A DNA stretch of 64,000 bases from Hallerella sp963629575 (lineage in GTDB: Bacteria > Fibrobacterota > Fibrobacteria > Fibrobacterales > Fibrobacteraceae): assembly GCA_963629575.1 (NCBI GenBank), contig CAVGIM010000007.1, positions 1 through 64,000 of the forward strand, in the 5' to 3' direction. Both the position numbers and the translations under genes were made by a program. This document shows, piece by piece, positions 33,881 to 43,623 of the stretch (position 1 is its first letter; every line of letters begins with the position of its first letter). Below the pieces are notes generated by a model, which ran no database searches, was not told where the DNA came from, and was given only the letters and a program-made list of their open reading frames with translations.

Positions 33881-34603
33881 ATGTCTCGTTGCCTTGACAG
33901 AAAATCGCTGTCGCTTTCCTTTGCGCTTTTTTCGTCTTTTTTCGCTATCAAATTCTTTGATGCGCTTGACCGTTCGGAAAGCGGTGGCGTGTTGCTCCTG
34001 ATGCTTGTGCCGTATGCGACGCTGTGCATCGGCTTTTTGCTGTTTCGCTTGCTATGGGGAATTTTTTGCAAGAGACTTTGTGCTGACACTTGTATGGGGA
34101 AAGTTTTTCCGTGGTCACGATTGGTGTTGGATGTTGTTCCTTATTCGGTCGTGATTTTCTCGTTGATGCGTTACGATTTATCTTATGGAAAGTTCTTGAT
34201 CCTTCCGCTGGTTGTTTTTTTATGGGACTTTTGTCTGGAGGAATGTCGTGACAGAAAGAATGGCTTTTTCTTTTTGCTGTTTGCCGTCGTTTCCTATTTT
34301 CTTTGTGGCTTTTTGCTGTTTCGCGGGATGGATTTCTCGGGAAATGTTGTTTATCTTGTGGCTCATTTTCTGGAATACCTTTTCCCGACACTTTTCTTGC
34401 TGTTTTTCCGTATCCGGTCTTTGTGCAAAAGATTGCCTCCGATGTTGTTTGCCACCTTGACGGTCTTCTTTCTAAAAGCCCTGTTTGGCAGAATCTCGGA
34501 ACTGGATTTGGTGTTTTTTGCGGTACTTTTGCCGTGTCTTTTGCAACGAGAAATCATCATTGGTGCGGTATTTGGCAATACGTTCTTAAGAAAATTCAAG
34601 TGA
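33881..34603 (+). CDS. Polytopic membrane protein of unknown function
   Basis: 240 residues with about seven hydrophobic segments rich in Phe and Leu (for example FALFSSFFAIKF, VVPYSVVIFSLM, FFFLLFAVVSYFLCGFLLF). I recognise no family. The start at 33881 (MSRCLDRKSL) is preferred over a TTG at 33851. It lies 39 bases after the lysozyme-like gene and is probably co-transcribed, so it may protect against, export or be unrelated to that protein. Low-GC codon use is shared with its neighbour and differs from ileS. Confidence 0.6.
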   Translation: MSRCLDRKSLSLSFALFSSFFAIKFFDALDRSESGGVLLLMLVPYATLCIGFLLFRLLWGIFCKRLCADTCMGKVFPWSRLVLDVVPYSVVIFSLMRYDLSYGKFLILPLVVFLWDFCLEECRDRKNGFFFLLFAVVSYFLCGFLLFRGMDFSGNVVYLVAHFLEYLFPTLFLLFFRIRSLCKRLPPMLFATLTVFFLKALFGRISELDLVFFAVLLPCLLQREIIIGAVFGNTFLRKFK

Positions 34604-34715
34604 GACCGAGCGAAGGCAGGAATGACGAACCGGTACGAAGTGTCGCAACCAAATTTTTGAAAATTGAATTTTTGGAGGTGAACACGAATTGTTAAATTTT
34701 AGAAGAGGTCACACC

Positions 34716-37700
34716 ATGTTCCGTGAAGTAAAGAAAGACGAATCGTTTCCGCAAATTGAAGAGCGCGTGCTCTCGCTGTGGGACAAAGACAACGCTTTCC
34801 AGAAGTCGCTGGACTCGCGCCCGGCGGCTGAACCGTACACATTCTACGACGGTCCTCCGTTCGCGACGGGGCTGCCCCACTACGGGCACCTGCTCGCCGG
34901 GACCATCAAGGACATCGTTCCGCGCTACTGGACCATGAAGGGCAAACGCGTTCCCCGCGGTTTCGGTTGGGACTGCCACGGCCTTCCGATTGAATCTCTC
35001 GTCCAGAACGAGCTCGGCCTCGCCGGCGTTGCCGAAATCCAGAAGCTGGGCGTTGACAAGTTCAACGAAACCTGCCGCGGCAAGGTGCTCAAGTACACGA
35101 GCGAATGGAAGAAGACCGTTCGCCGCATGGGCCGCTGGGTCGATTTCGACAAGGGCTACAAGACGATGGACCGGACGTTCATGGAGAGCGTCTGGTGGGT
35201 GTTCAAGCAGTGCTTCGACAAGGGGCTCATCTACCAGGGCTACCGCATCCAGCCGTACAGCCCGGCTCTCGCCACTCCGCTTTCGAACTTCGAGACGAAC
35301 CAGGGCTACAAGGACCGCCAGGACCCGTCCCTCACGTTGATTTTCCCGATTGACTCGAACGAACCGAAGTTCAAGGACACGAGCATTCTCGTGTGGACGA
35401 CGACCCCGTGGACGCTTTATTCGAACTTCTGCATCGTGGTCGGTGCGGACATCAAATACAACCTGGTGGAGTTTGAAGGGAAGCGTTACTGGATTGCGGA
35501 AAGCCGCACCGCGGCCTACTTCAAGAATCCGAACATCGTCGATACCTGCATGGGGTCGGAGCTTGTCGGCAAGAGCTACGAGGCGCTTTCGCATATTTCC
35601 GATGCGTATGTGACGCCGGATCAGCTTTCTCGTCATTACAAGATTTATGCGGCGGATTACGTGAGCACCGAGGACGGTACGGGTGCCGTTCACACCGCGC
35701 CTTCCTTCGGTGAAGAAGACTTCCAGAAGGGTGCAGAGCTCGACCTCGGGCTTTTCGACCCGCTCGACACCGAAGGCAAGTTTACGGACAAGGTCCCGAT
35801 GTGGAAGGGCCTTGGTGCAAAGGAAGCTGACAAGGAAATCATCCGCTATTTCAAGGAACAGGGGCGCGTGTTCAAGCAGGACGTGATTGTGCACAGCTAC
35901 CCGCACTGCTGGCGCACGGGCGTGCCTCTGATTTACCGCGCCCTCAAGACTTGGTTCCTCAAGATTGACGCGCCCGTTACAAACAAGGACGGCGTGACCA
36001 AGACTCTGAAGGAATGGATGGTCGAAAACAACCAGACCGTGAACTGGGTGCCCGACCACATCAAGAACGGACGCTTCGGCAAGTGGATTGCCAACGCCCG
36101 AGACTGGAATCTTTCCCGGAACCGATTCTGGGGAACGCCTATCCCGGTATGGCTCTCCGATGACGGCGACATGATTGCCGTGGGGTCCATCGAAGAATTG
36201 CGCGAACTTACGGGCGTGAAACTCGATGATTTGCACAAGCATTTTGTCGATAGACTCACGATCGAAAAGAATGGCAAGATTTACCGTCGCACGCCCGAGG
36301 TCTTCGACTGCTGGTTTGAGTCCGGTTCGATGCCCTATGCCAGCCACCACTATCCGTTTGAGAACAAGGATGTTGTGGAAAATAGTTTCCCGGCGGACTT
36401 TATCGCTGAAGGCCTCGACCAGACCCGCGGTTGGTTCTACACGCTGACCGTGCTTTCTAACGCGCTGTTCCAGAAACCCGCATTCAAGAATGTAATCGTG
36501 AACGGCATCATCCTGGCGGAAGACGGCTCCAAGATGAGCAAGAGCAAGAAGAACTATCCGGACCCGAACGAGCTGATCGATCGCGTGGGCGCGGACGCCA
36601 TCCGGCTTTTCCTTGTCAATTCGGCGGCTCTCAAGGCGGAAGACCTGCGCTTTTCGGAAGAGGGCGTGAAGGGAATCGTGAAGCAGGTGATGCTCCCGCT
36701 GTGGAACGCCGTGAGTTTCTTCGTCTCCAACCACAATGCGGACGCGGCCAAGGGACAGCTTTCGTGGAAGCCTGGCGATGTCGTGAAGAGCGAGAACGAA
36801 CTGGACCGCTGGATGCTTGCGACCTTGCAGGATCTTGCCGCGAAAGTGGAAGTCGAGATGAAGGCCTACCGGCTTTACAACGTGGTGCCCGCGATCGTGG
36901 CGGCAGTCGATGACTTGACGAACTGGTATGTGCGCCGTAGCCGTCGTCGTTTCTGGAAATCGGAAAACGATGGCGACAAGAATGCCGCGTATGCTACGAT
37001 GTACAAGGTGCTTGTCGATTTCAGCAAAATCCTCGCCCCGTTCCTTCCGATGCTCGCCGAGGAAATCTACCAGATACTCGTACGCGAAGTCGATGAAAAG
37101 GCTCCGGTGAGCGTGCATCTCTGCAGCTTCCCCAGTGCGGACAAATCCTTGGTGGACGAATCCCTCGTGCAGCGTATCGCCATGGTCCGCGGACTCGTGG
37201 AAATGGGACGCACGATTCGAGCGACAAACAATGTCAAGAACCGAATGCCGATTGCGAGCATGACCGTCGTCCCTCACGGTGACGCGGAAAGGTCCGTCGT
37301 CGAGGCGATGAAGGATTTGATTCTCGAAGAGCTGAACGTTCGCGAGATGAAGTTCCTCGAAGACGAAACGGCTCTTGTCAAGCTGTCGGCGAAGCCCAAC
37401 TTTTTGGGAATCAAGGCAAAGGGTCCGGAATACGCGAAGAACATGAAGGTGATTTCGGCAAGACTCAATGGCTTGACGATTGACGAAATCAAGGCGTTGC
37501 AGAATGGCGAAACCATTTCGTTCGATTTTGGCGAAGTCGGGGTGGATTGCCTGATGATCCAGCGCATTGTGCCGGAAGGGCTTGCCGTCAGCGCGGACAG
37601 CCACTTTACCGTTGCGCTCGATCTGAAGATTACCGACGATCTGCGCCGTGCATGTGTCGCCCGCGAACTCGTGAACCGCATCCAGAACCGCCGCAAGGAT

Positions 37701-37901
37701 CAGGGCTTTGCCATTACGGACCGGATCGACATTGAACTTTATTCCGAAAGCGAAATGCTGAAACAGGCCGTGAAGGAAAACGAAGCTTACATCAAGGGCG
37801 AGACGCAGGCCAACGCCATCGTGTGGAAGGATTCTGCTGCCGGTTTGCAGGAATCGGAAGCAGATGGCGAAAAGGTTGCCGTCGAAGCGGTAAGAGTCTA
37901 G
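34716..37901 (+). CDS. ileS: Isoleucyl-tRNA synthetase
   Basis: It charges tRNA-Ile in the cytoplasm. The class I signatures are PHYGH (the HIGH motif, about residues 55-59) and KMSKS (near 600). The editing domain lies between them (WTTTPWTLYSNF, ADYVSTEDGTGAVHTAPSFG). At 1061 residues, with the C-terminal extension ending in DRIDIELYSESEML, it resembles the eukaryote-like IleS2 type rather than the zinc-finger E. coli type. The start at 34716 has AGAAGAGG upstream. A weak hairpin with a T run (37907-37925) follows. No T-box leader is apparent. Confidence 0.96.
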   Translation: MFREVKKDESFPQIEERVLSLWDKDNAFQKSLDSRPAAEPYTFYDGPPFATGLPHYGHLLAGTIKDIVPRYWTMKGKRVPRGFGWDCHGLPIESLVQNELGLAGVAEIQKLGVDKFNETCRGKVLKYTSEWKKTVRRMGRWVDFDKGYKTMDRTFMESVWWVFKQCFDKGLIYQGYRIQPYSPALATPLSNFETNQGYKDRQDPSLTLIFPIDSNEPKFKDTSILVWTTTPWTLYSNFCIVVGADIKYNLVEFEGKRYWIAESRTAAYFKNPNIVDTCMGSELVGKSYEALSHISDAYVTPDQLSRHYKIYAADYVSTEDGTGAVHTAPSFGEEDFQKGAELDLGLFDPLDTEGKFTDKVPMWKGLGAKEADKEIIRYFKEQGRVFKQDVIVHSYPHCWRTGVPLIYRALKTWFLKIDAPVTNKDGVTKTLKEWMVENNQTVNWVPDHIKNGRFGKWIANARDWNLSRNRFWGTPIPVWLSDDGDMIAVGSIEELRELTGVKLDDLHKHFVDRLTIEKNGKIYRRTPEVFDCWFESGSMPYASHHYPFENKDVVENSFPADFIAEGLDQTRGWFYTLTVLSNALFQKPAFKNVIVNGIILAEDGSKMSKSKKNYPDPNELIDRVGADAIRLFLVNSAALKAEDLRFSEEGVKGIVKQVMLPLWNAVSFFVSNHNADAAKGQLSWKPGDVVKSENELDRWMLATLQDLAAKVEVEMKAYRLYNVVPAIVAAVDDLTNWYVRRSRRRFWKSENDGDKNAAYATMYKVLVDFSKILAPFLPMLAEEIYQILVREVDEKAPVSVHLCSFPSADKSLVDESLVQRIAMVRGLVEMGRTIRATNNVKNRMPIASMTVVPHGDAERSVVEAMKDLILEELNVREMKFLEDETALVKLSAKPNFLGIKAKGPEYAKNMKVISARLNGLTIDEIKALQNGETISFDFGEVGVDCLMIQRIVPEGLAVSADSHFTVALDLKITDDLRRACVARELVNRIQNRRKDQGFAITDRIDIELYSESEMLKQAVKENEAYIKGETQANAIVWKDSAAGLQESEADGEKVAVEAVRV

Positions 37902-37987
37902 ACGCTCTATCGGTATAGTTTTTTTGCGTTCTTCGTCGCGGTTAGGTCTTTCCGTGGCGGAGCGTCTTCGCTTTTTTGCCTCAGAGG

Positions 37988-39700
37988 CTAAAAGGTCTTT
38001 GTCACGTTGCAGAAGAAGCGCGTTCGGTCGTCGCCCCCATTCGGAACCTGGACCAGCTCCTTTCCGATGGCGTGCAAAATCGTCGCGGAAAGCGAAAGCC
38101 CGACATGGGGAAATCTTTGTACAAACGAAGCGTTCCAGTACCACGAACCTTTGACGAGAAAAGGATCCTCGGTTCTCAGGTTCCAGCGGGCATCCGAACG
38201 ATACGTCCAGGCGTGTTGGATTTCAAAGCGTTCCCACAAGTTCCAGGACGCGGAAATCGAAAGCCAGTTTTCGACAGGATTGACTTCGAAGCGTTTTTCT
38301 TCGCCGTCGATGCGTTCAAATCCGGCCCGAGCAAGAAGCGAGAACATTTCTTCGTAGTAGAATGCCGCATGGGCTTCTCCCGTAATTCCTCGAATCCACG
38401 AATCGATGCGTTCGACGTTTCCCGTGCGATAGACCGCTCTCCTGTCTCCAATCTTTTGAATGGTGTATTCCTCTACGTCAAAAGTTTCGGCTCCTTTTTC
38501 GAACCAGCCGGCAAAATTCATTCCCAGCCCAAAGAACTTGGAACGATTCTGGACATCCAGAAAAACGCGGTGAAGCTGCATCCAGCCGTCCGCCTTCAGG
38601 GAAATCGTGTCCGAACCAAAATATTCAAAGTCATCGCCTAGCGGGTTCAAGGCCGAAGCGAAGTGATTCTTGAATCCTAGCCGGGTCGTGATGCCGGTAA
38701 CTTTGGGGAGCGTCAAATCGACACTGTCCTTGCTCGCAAAATCCCGTCCGCTCGTACCGACGAATCCCGCAAGCTGCAAGCGCTCCGCAGGGCGTATGGC
38801 ATATTCCAGGAATGGAAAGACGACATGGTCGTCCTGGATTCCGAAGGGGACAGACGCGCTGTCATCGACAACCCGGAACGCAACGCCGAGCGCGACATTC
38901 CAGGAATTCTTGTGCGCGGAAAGCGAATCGCCGCCAAGCCTTGCCGAACCGTTCCATTCTTTCCGATTGCCCACGGACTTCTTTGCGGATAGCGTATATT
39001 CCGCGTTTTCATAGGCAAGCGAAGCGTGTATGTATCTTGAATCCAGGCGAAATTCCGCACGGGGCTTGTATTCGACGGGAATCCAGCGGTTACTTTGTCC
39101 GTAAATCCAGACATATTCGTGCCCGGCGAGAAGGGAAACATCAAAAGCGCTTGCATCAAATCCTAGTCCCGCGTAAGCCGTACTCGCAAAGGGGAGATTT
39201 TCTCCGAAAATGGAAAACTCGTCCGTCTTCACCATGTCCCGTCGGATTTTTCGGAGATTGTTCGAATAGTGGTCGATTTGAAAATAACGTGCGGTCGCCC
39301 AGATTCCGCTGTAGGATTTGGAACGGAAGCCGCCTTCGAGCATTGGCGTGCGATTTTCCGAATGGGAAAGTACGCCGCCGCGCAGAGGATCCTGGTACAT
39401 CAGGTCACCGATTTCGTTTCCGACCGAAATCCATGCAGACGGCGAAAGGGGTGTCCAGGAAGGCGTTCCGGAAAGCCTATTCACAAGAATCCGGTTTCGA
39501 AGCTTTAGGGGTGTCCATTCCTCGCTTTCGGAATGGATGCCTCCCATCTGGGAATTTCTGTCAAAGACATACGTCGGAGAGGCTGTCAGAAACGTTCCGT
39601 CGTTTCGGGTGTCTTGCATGCCTTCCGTTTCCGGAGCGATTTCCGCAAAGGCCCCCTGGGCAAAAAGCAGAAAGACCGCAATGAAGGGTTTCGTTCGCAT
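37988..39700 (-). CDS. Large outer-membrane beta-barrel protein, unknown function
   Basis: 570 residues with a signal peptide (MRTKPFIAVFLLFAQGAFA). The mature protein has many alternating strands with aromatic girdles and ends in a Phe (FFCNVTKTF), as barrels do. I recognise no named family. The start at 39700 has GGGGG upstream; the longer frame overlaps the upstream gene. It lies 11 bases after the smaller OM gene and is the last gene of the fmt-rsmB-OM unit. Confidence 0.65.
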   Translation of the reverse strand: MRTKPFIAVFLLFAQGAFAEIAPETEGMQDTRNDGTFLTASPTYVFDRNSQMGGIHSESEEWTPLKLRNRILVNRLSGTPSWTPLSPSAWISVGNEIGDLMYQDPLRGGVLSHSENRTPMLEGGFRSKSYSGIWATARYFQIDHYSNNLRKIRRDMVKTDEFSIFGENLPFASTAYAGLGFDASAFDVSLLAGHEYVWIYGQSNRWIPVEYKPRAEFRLDSRYIHASLAYENAEYTLSAKKSVGNRKEWNGSARLGGDSLSAHKNSWNVALGVAFRVVDDSASVPFGIQDDHVVFPFLEYAIRPAERLQLAGFVGTSGRDFASKDSVDLTLPKVTGITTRLGFKNHFASALNPLGDDFEYFGSDTISLKADGWMQLHRVFLDVQNRSKFFGLGMNFAGWFEKGAETFDVEEYTIQKIGDRRAVYRTGNVERIDSWIRGITGEAHAAFYYEEMFSLLARAGFERIDGEEKRFEVNPVENWLSISASWNLWERFEIQHAWTYRSDARWNLRTEDPFLVKGSWYWNASFVQRFPHVGLSLSATILHAIGKELVQVPNGGDDRTRFFCNVTKTF

Positions 39701-39711
39701 TTTCAGGCCCC

Positions 39712-40272
39712 CTACCAGAGTTTTCGTTGCAGATAGAATCCGAACCATGCCGTCTGCGACTTTTTCGGCTCTGTCCACAGGGTTTCGTAGTAAAATTTAG
39801 CTCCCAGACGCCAACTTTCGAGAATCAGAATCGGCAGATCGAGTCTTCCGTAAAATCCAAATTCCGATTCGTTGTCGGCAAGCGTAGAATGCGAAACGTC
39901 TCCATCGTCATCGGCCCGCATCCAGATGCAACTGAAGCCTGCACCGATAGCAATTGGTTTTGCAATCGGCAAGGGATAATCGAGTCCTATCCTTCCGTTT
40001 GCCTGGTGGATTCCCGGATAGGCGACGTTTCCCTTTGTCGGCAGATAGGAATATCCAAACTGGACAACGCCTAGGAACTTCTCGAAATAGCGGTAGTTAA
40101 ATTCCAAAAGTCCATAGTATGTGTTGTCCAGGGCGTCCTGCACGTCATCCAGAAAGTAGAGCGCTCCGCCTTCGATGCCTATCGACGCTTGGGAAAATTC
40201 CGTTCTTGAGGAATCTGTCCTTGCAAACAGGGAAATTGCACACAAACTAATCAAGCAGACGAATTTCTTCAT
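39712..40272 (-). CDS. Small outer-membrane beta-barrel protein
   Basis: 186 residues. The signal peptide MKKFVCLISLCAISLFARTD is followed by short amphipathic strands (YYGLLEFNYRYFEK, VVQFGYSYLP) and a terminal aromatic strand (TAWFGFYLQRKLW). No family is recognised. ATGA overlaps the rsmB stop, so it is translated from the same message. The two OM genes here may form a pair. Confidence 0.62.
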   Translation of the reverse strand: MKKFVCLISLCAISLFARTDSSRTEFSQASIGIEGGALYFLDDVQDALDNTYYGLLEFNYRYFEKFLGVVQFGYSYLPTKGNVAYPGIHQANGRIGLDYPLPIAKPIAIGAGFSCIWMRADDDGDVSHSTLADNESEFGFYGRLDLPILILESWRLGAKFYYETLWTEPKKSQTAWFGFYLQRKLW

Positions 40273-41522
40273 TTGACTCTCCGGAGAGCGATGGCAAAGA
40301 AACGGTCCATTCCGAGCGGATTTTTCCCGATGCGCACCGGGGTGCCGGCCTTTTCGTAATCCGCGCGAGCGTCTAGAAACTTTTCGATGACGTTGTCCGT
40401 CTCGGCCCGATCCGGGCTGCATGTCGCATACACGAGAATTCCTCCCGTCTTCAATGCGTGGGATGCCTGTTCGAGAATCCGAATCTGGAGATTTGGCAAA
40501 GTCTTGAAATCGTCGGGAGTCAAGCGGTATTTTGCTTCGGGACGACGGGAAAGGACTCCCAGGTTCGAACAGGGAACATCCAGGAGGATGCGGTCAAACT
40601 TCTTGTCGAAATTCGAAGCGAGTACATCCAGCGTTTGCGACTGGACATTTTGCAATCCCAGGCGCCGATACAAGTCTTTCATTGCGCGCAAGCGTTCCGC
40701 GGATACGTCCGAGGCGAGAATCCTTGCCGATGGGAACATTTCCGCAACAAGAGCCGTCTTTCCGCCGGGAGCCGCGCAGGCATCCCACACAAAGGAATCT
40801 TTTTGCACGTCGAGCAACTTGACGACCTCGTATGCGGCCGGATTCTGAATCGAAAAAAATCCCTTGGCGAAAAGTTCGCCCTTCAGAAGTTCGCCAAGAT
40901 GCGCTTCGTCTGGGCGATCGGGAATTTCCAGGTAGCGGTTTTCGAAGATCCGCCCCGAAAGTTTCAAGTCCGCTTTCAGATTTTCCGCAGAGGTCTTGCC
41001 CGTGTTGACGCGAATCCATTGGCTTGGCCTTTGGACGCTTTCCTCGGCGATTTCCGCTGCGACATCCTTTCCGTAAAAGTCCAGGAGACGCCGCACGAGC
41101 CATTCCGGAAGGGAATTCTTCAGGCTGATTCTTCTAACATTCTGGGCGGGAAGTTCAGGCAAGCCTTCGCGTGCGAGCTTTCGCAAAATGCCGTTTACCA
41201 GCTTGACGGCTCCTTCTCCCTGTCCGATTCGGCGGACCAGTTCCGCGCAGGTGTTGACCGCGGCGCTTTGCGGAATCCTCTCCAGGAAGAATAGCTGGTA
41301 GATGCCTAGTTCCAGGGCGCATTGCACTTCGATCCTTGGCATTCGCCGTGAACATTTTTTGATTGCGTACAAAAGAAGCAAATGTCTGCGGCATACGCCG
41401 AGGGCAAGTTCCTTCGCAAAGGGAGAGAGCGAATGTTCGCGAATGAGCGTTCCCTTTTTTTGCCAATCGAGAATGGCGTAAAATGCGGAAAGGCGTTCCT
41501 TTAGACAATCATCTTGAAACAC
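40269..41522 (-). CDS. rsmB: 16S rRNA m5C967 methyltransferase
   Basis: RsmB methylates C967 of 16S rRNA. The N-terminal NusB-like domain (about 1-130) is followed by a SAM-dependent core with WDACAAPGGKTALVAEM, the PC motif LLDVPCSNLGVLSRRPE and the second catalytic Cys in YATCSPDRAE. The 417-residue length is normal. Translation begins at a GTG (41522) with AAGGA upstream, overlapping the end of fmt by 22 bases. The order fmt-rsmB is widespread in bacteria. Confidence 0.93.
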   Translation of the reverse strand: MFQDDCLKERLSAFYAILDWQKKGTLIREHSLSPFAKELALGVCRRHLLLLYAIKKCSRRMPRIEVQCALELGIYQLFFLERIPQSAAVNTCAELVRRIGQGEGAVKLVNGILRKLAREGLPELPAQNVRRISLKNSLPEWLVRRLLDFYGKDVAAEIAEESVQRPSQWIRVNTGKTSAENLKADLKLSGRIFENRYLEIPDRPDEAHLGELLKGELFAKGFFSIQNPAAYEVVKLLDVQKDSFVWDACAAPGGKTALVAEMFPSARILASDVSAERLRAMKDLYRRLGLQNVQSQTLDVLASNFDKKFDRILLDVPCSNLGVLSRRPEAKYRLTPDDFKTLPNLQIRILEQASHALKTGGILVYATCSPDRAETDNVIEKFLDARADYEKAGTPVRIGKNPLGMDRFFAIALRRVK

Positions 41523-42436
41523 AGCGTATCCTTCTTCTGAATGCCGCGCAGAAAATCCTCCGCGGACATGGAACGTTTTCCTTCCAGCTGGATTTCAAGG
41601 ACTTCCAGTTCGCCCTTTCCTGTTCCGACAAAAAGCCTTCCTTCCTGGATTTTCCCTTCTCCCGGAGAAATTCCCAGGTTTCGCTCGACAGGATTTGTCT
41701 TCCGAAAATAGGCGACTTTGCCGTTGAAGGCGCAAAAGCCTCCGGGCCACGGGCAAAAGGCTCGGATTCGGTTGTGGATTTCGAGCGCGGACCTTGAAAA
41801 GTCGATTTTTCCGTCTTCTTTTTTGAGCTTCGGGGCGGGCGACGCCTTTTCGTGTTCCTGTGCCGGAAGTTCCTGCCGTTCGCCGTTCTCGATCCGGTCG
41901 AGCGCAATGTCTAGCGCTTCGCTTCCCGGTCCGACCATCTTTTCCAGAACGGAACTTGCCGTGTCCTGCATGTCGATTGGAATGGTTCGCTGTTCGAGAA
42001 GCGGTCCATGGTCCATTTTTTCATCCAGAAGAAAGACGCTCACTCCGGTCGAGGTCTCTCCATTTGCAATCGCCCACTGGACAGGAGCCGCTCCGCGATA
42101 TTTGGGAAGCAGGCTGCCATGTACATTCACCGCGCCGAGTCGGGACGCGGCGAGGACGGCTTTTGGCAAAATGGAAAATGCAACGATGACAAACAGATCC
42201 GCATTCCATTTTTGCAGTTCTTCGGCAAAGGAAATATCCTTGACCGAAGCGGGCTGGAGAACGGGAAGCCCAAATTCGAGAGCCTTTGACTTGACAGGGG
42301 GAGGGGTCAAGACGCGTCCGCGTCCTACGGGGCGATCGGGCTGCGTGACAACGGCAAGAACCTGATGCTTTCCAGAATGGAGATGTTCCAAAAAATGTGC
42401 CGCAAATTCCGGCGTTCCCATAAAGATGATTTTCAT
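41501..42436 (-). CDS. fmt: Methionyl-tRNA formyltransferase
   Basis: It formylates initiator Met-tRNA. N-terminal MKIIFMGTPEFA, the catalytic region NVHGSLLPKYRGAAPVQWAI and the C-terminal domain with FCPWPGGFCAF identify it. 311 residues. The ATG at 42436 has only a T-rich stretch upstream and no recognisable ribosome binding site, and it lies just 20 bases beyond a rho-independent terminator, so it needs read-through or an initiation signal I cannot see. def or priA are not adjacent. Confidence 0.94.
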   Translation of the reverse strand: MKIIFMGTPEFAAHFLEHLHSGKHQVLAVVTQPDRPVGRGRVLTPPPVKSKALEFGLPVLQPASVKDISFAEELQKWNADLFVIVAFSILPKAVLAASRLGAVNVHGSLLPKYRGAAPVQWAIANGETSTGVSVFLLDEKMDHGPLLEQRTIPIDMQDTASSVLEKMVGPGSEALDIALDRIENGERQELPAQEHEKASPAPKLKKEDGKIDFSRSALEIHNRIRAFCPWPGGFCAFNGKVAYFRKTNPVERNLGISPGEGKIQEGRLFVGTGKGELEVLEIQLEGKRSMSAEDFLRGIQKKDTLCFKMIV

Positions 42437-42448
42437 AAAGGAAAAAAT

Positions 42449-42485
42449 AAAAAAAAGACCGCCTTGCCTATTTGGCAAGACGGTC
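42449..42485 (-). terminator. Rho-independent terminator of the porin-like gene
   Basis: Stem 42457-42468 with 42474-42485 (12 positions, one G-U on the - strand), 5-base loop, then a long T tract on the - strand. It ends the 42502 gene and directly abuts the fmt start. Confidence 0.85.
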
Positions 42486-42501
42486 CTTGACGCGAAGCTT
42501 T

Positions 42502-43623
42502 CTAGAAGGAGAATCCAGCGTAGGCTCCGGCACCGAAATAGACATCGTCCGAATCGCCATAGTCATCTCCGAGAGGCACGCAGGCACGGACATAGCCTTC
42601 GAACGAAAGGTTTTCCGTCGGAGAGAAGTAGGCCTTCGGACCGACAAACACTTGCGCTAGATCGGCATCGTCGTCTAGCGTCATCGTGTGATATTCGCCC
42701 TGGATTCCGAGCGAAAGATTTTCTGACAGGCTAAATGCCGGCTCGACATAGGCGAACATGTATTCCGGGGCATCGACGCTTGTCGGATTCTCGTCGTCAA
42801 GAATGGCGTAGTAGGCCGTTCCCTTTACCGAGATCTTTCCAAAGCTTAGTTCCGGTTCCACGGCAAAGGCGTGGCTCATCTTGGGCGAATCTTCCGAAAG
42901 AGCGTCGGAATACAGCCCATAGACAACCTGGACGTTTGCCGCCTTGCCAAACACAAGGCTCGCGGTGATACCGGCTCGGAGGCTGTTGCCGTTTTCGACC
43001 TGATAGCTCTTGTAGTTCACATAGGGACGAACGAGATTTTCTCCAAGCGAAATATCGTAGGCGGCGTGTATCGCGTACGTTGTGCATCCTGCGTCTGACG
43101 CTTCGCAATCGTCGTCGTCCGTGCCGAAGCCGAGTCCAAGGGTGAGGCCGTAAGCGTCCAGTTCGAGTCCGCGAATGTTCCGTTCCATCATGCCTGCCGC
43201 AGCATCGCCAGGATCGTCATAGTCGTAATAGCGAAAGGCCCCTTCCGAGTAGGTGAAGTCTCCTGCCTTGATGGCTATCTTGTCGTTCAGCTGGTATTGG
43301 ATAAAGGCTCCGTCGTAGGCAAATCCCGGTGCGGTCTCGTCTCCGTCGGCCGAAATGGCGGCTTCCGCCGACCATTTATCGTTGAACTTTACCTGGAAAA
43401 GCAGGTCGAATGTCGAAGAGTAGTCGTGGAACCATTTGCTGTCCTGGGCGTTGTTGTCGGTTTCGCTTCGCGGATCGACCTGTTTAAAATGCGTGTTCGC
43501 TTCGAACTCGACGGATCCCGAAACGTTAAAAGTCGGTCCTTCGCTTTTTGATTCCGTCCCCTGCGCAAACAGGAAGGAAGAAACGACAAGCGGCGTGGAA
43601 AGAAGAAGGATTTTTTTCGTCAT
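42502..43623 (-). CDS. Porin-like outer-membrane protein
   Basis: 373 residues. Signal peptide MTKKILLLSTPLVVSSFLFA, then a barrel-like sequence beginning FNVSGSVEFEANTHF and ending AGAYAGFSF. The internal GDFTYSEGAFRYYDYDDPGD and Asp-rich turns resemble porins of the OprO/OprP or carbohydrate porin kind, but I cannot place it. The start at 43623 has AAAGGA upstream. It is monocistronic. Confidence 0.65.
   Translation of the reverse strand: MTKKILLLSTPLVVSSFLFAQGTESKSEGPTFNVSGSVEFEANTHFKQVDPRSETDNNAQDSKWFHDYSSTFDLLFQVKFNDKWSAEAAISADGDETAPGFAYDGAFIQYQLNDKIAIKAGDFTYSEGAFRYYDYDDPGDAAAGMMERNIRGLELDAYGLTLGLGFGTDDDDCEASDAGCTTYAIHAAYDISLGENLVRPYVNYKSYQVENGNSLRAGITASLVFGKAANVQVVYGLYSDALSEDSPKMSHAFAVEPELSFGKISVKGTAYYAILDDENPTSVDAPEYMFAYVEPAFSLSENLSLGIQGEYHTMTLDDDADLAQVFVGPKAYFSPTENLSFEGYVRACVPLGDDYGDSDDVYFGAGAYAGFSF

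Noticed and set aside
34604..34715. T-box leader before ileS
   Set aside because: No T-box core, antiterminator or terminator hairpin is visible in the 112-base leader.
34692..38144. 1150-codon open frame antisense to ileS
   Set aside because: It mirrors the codon pattern of ileS, gives low-complexity Arg/His/Val-rich protein without recognisable domains, and ileS is certain.
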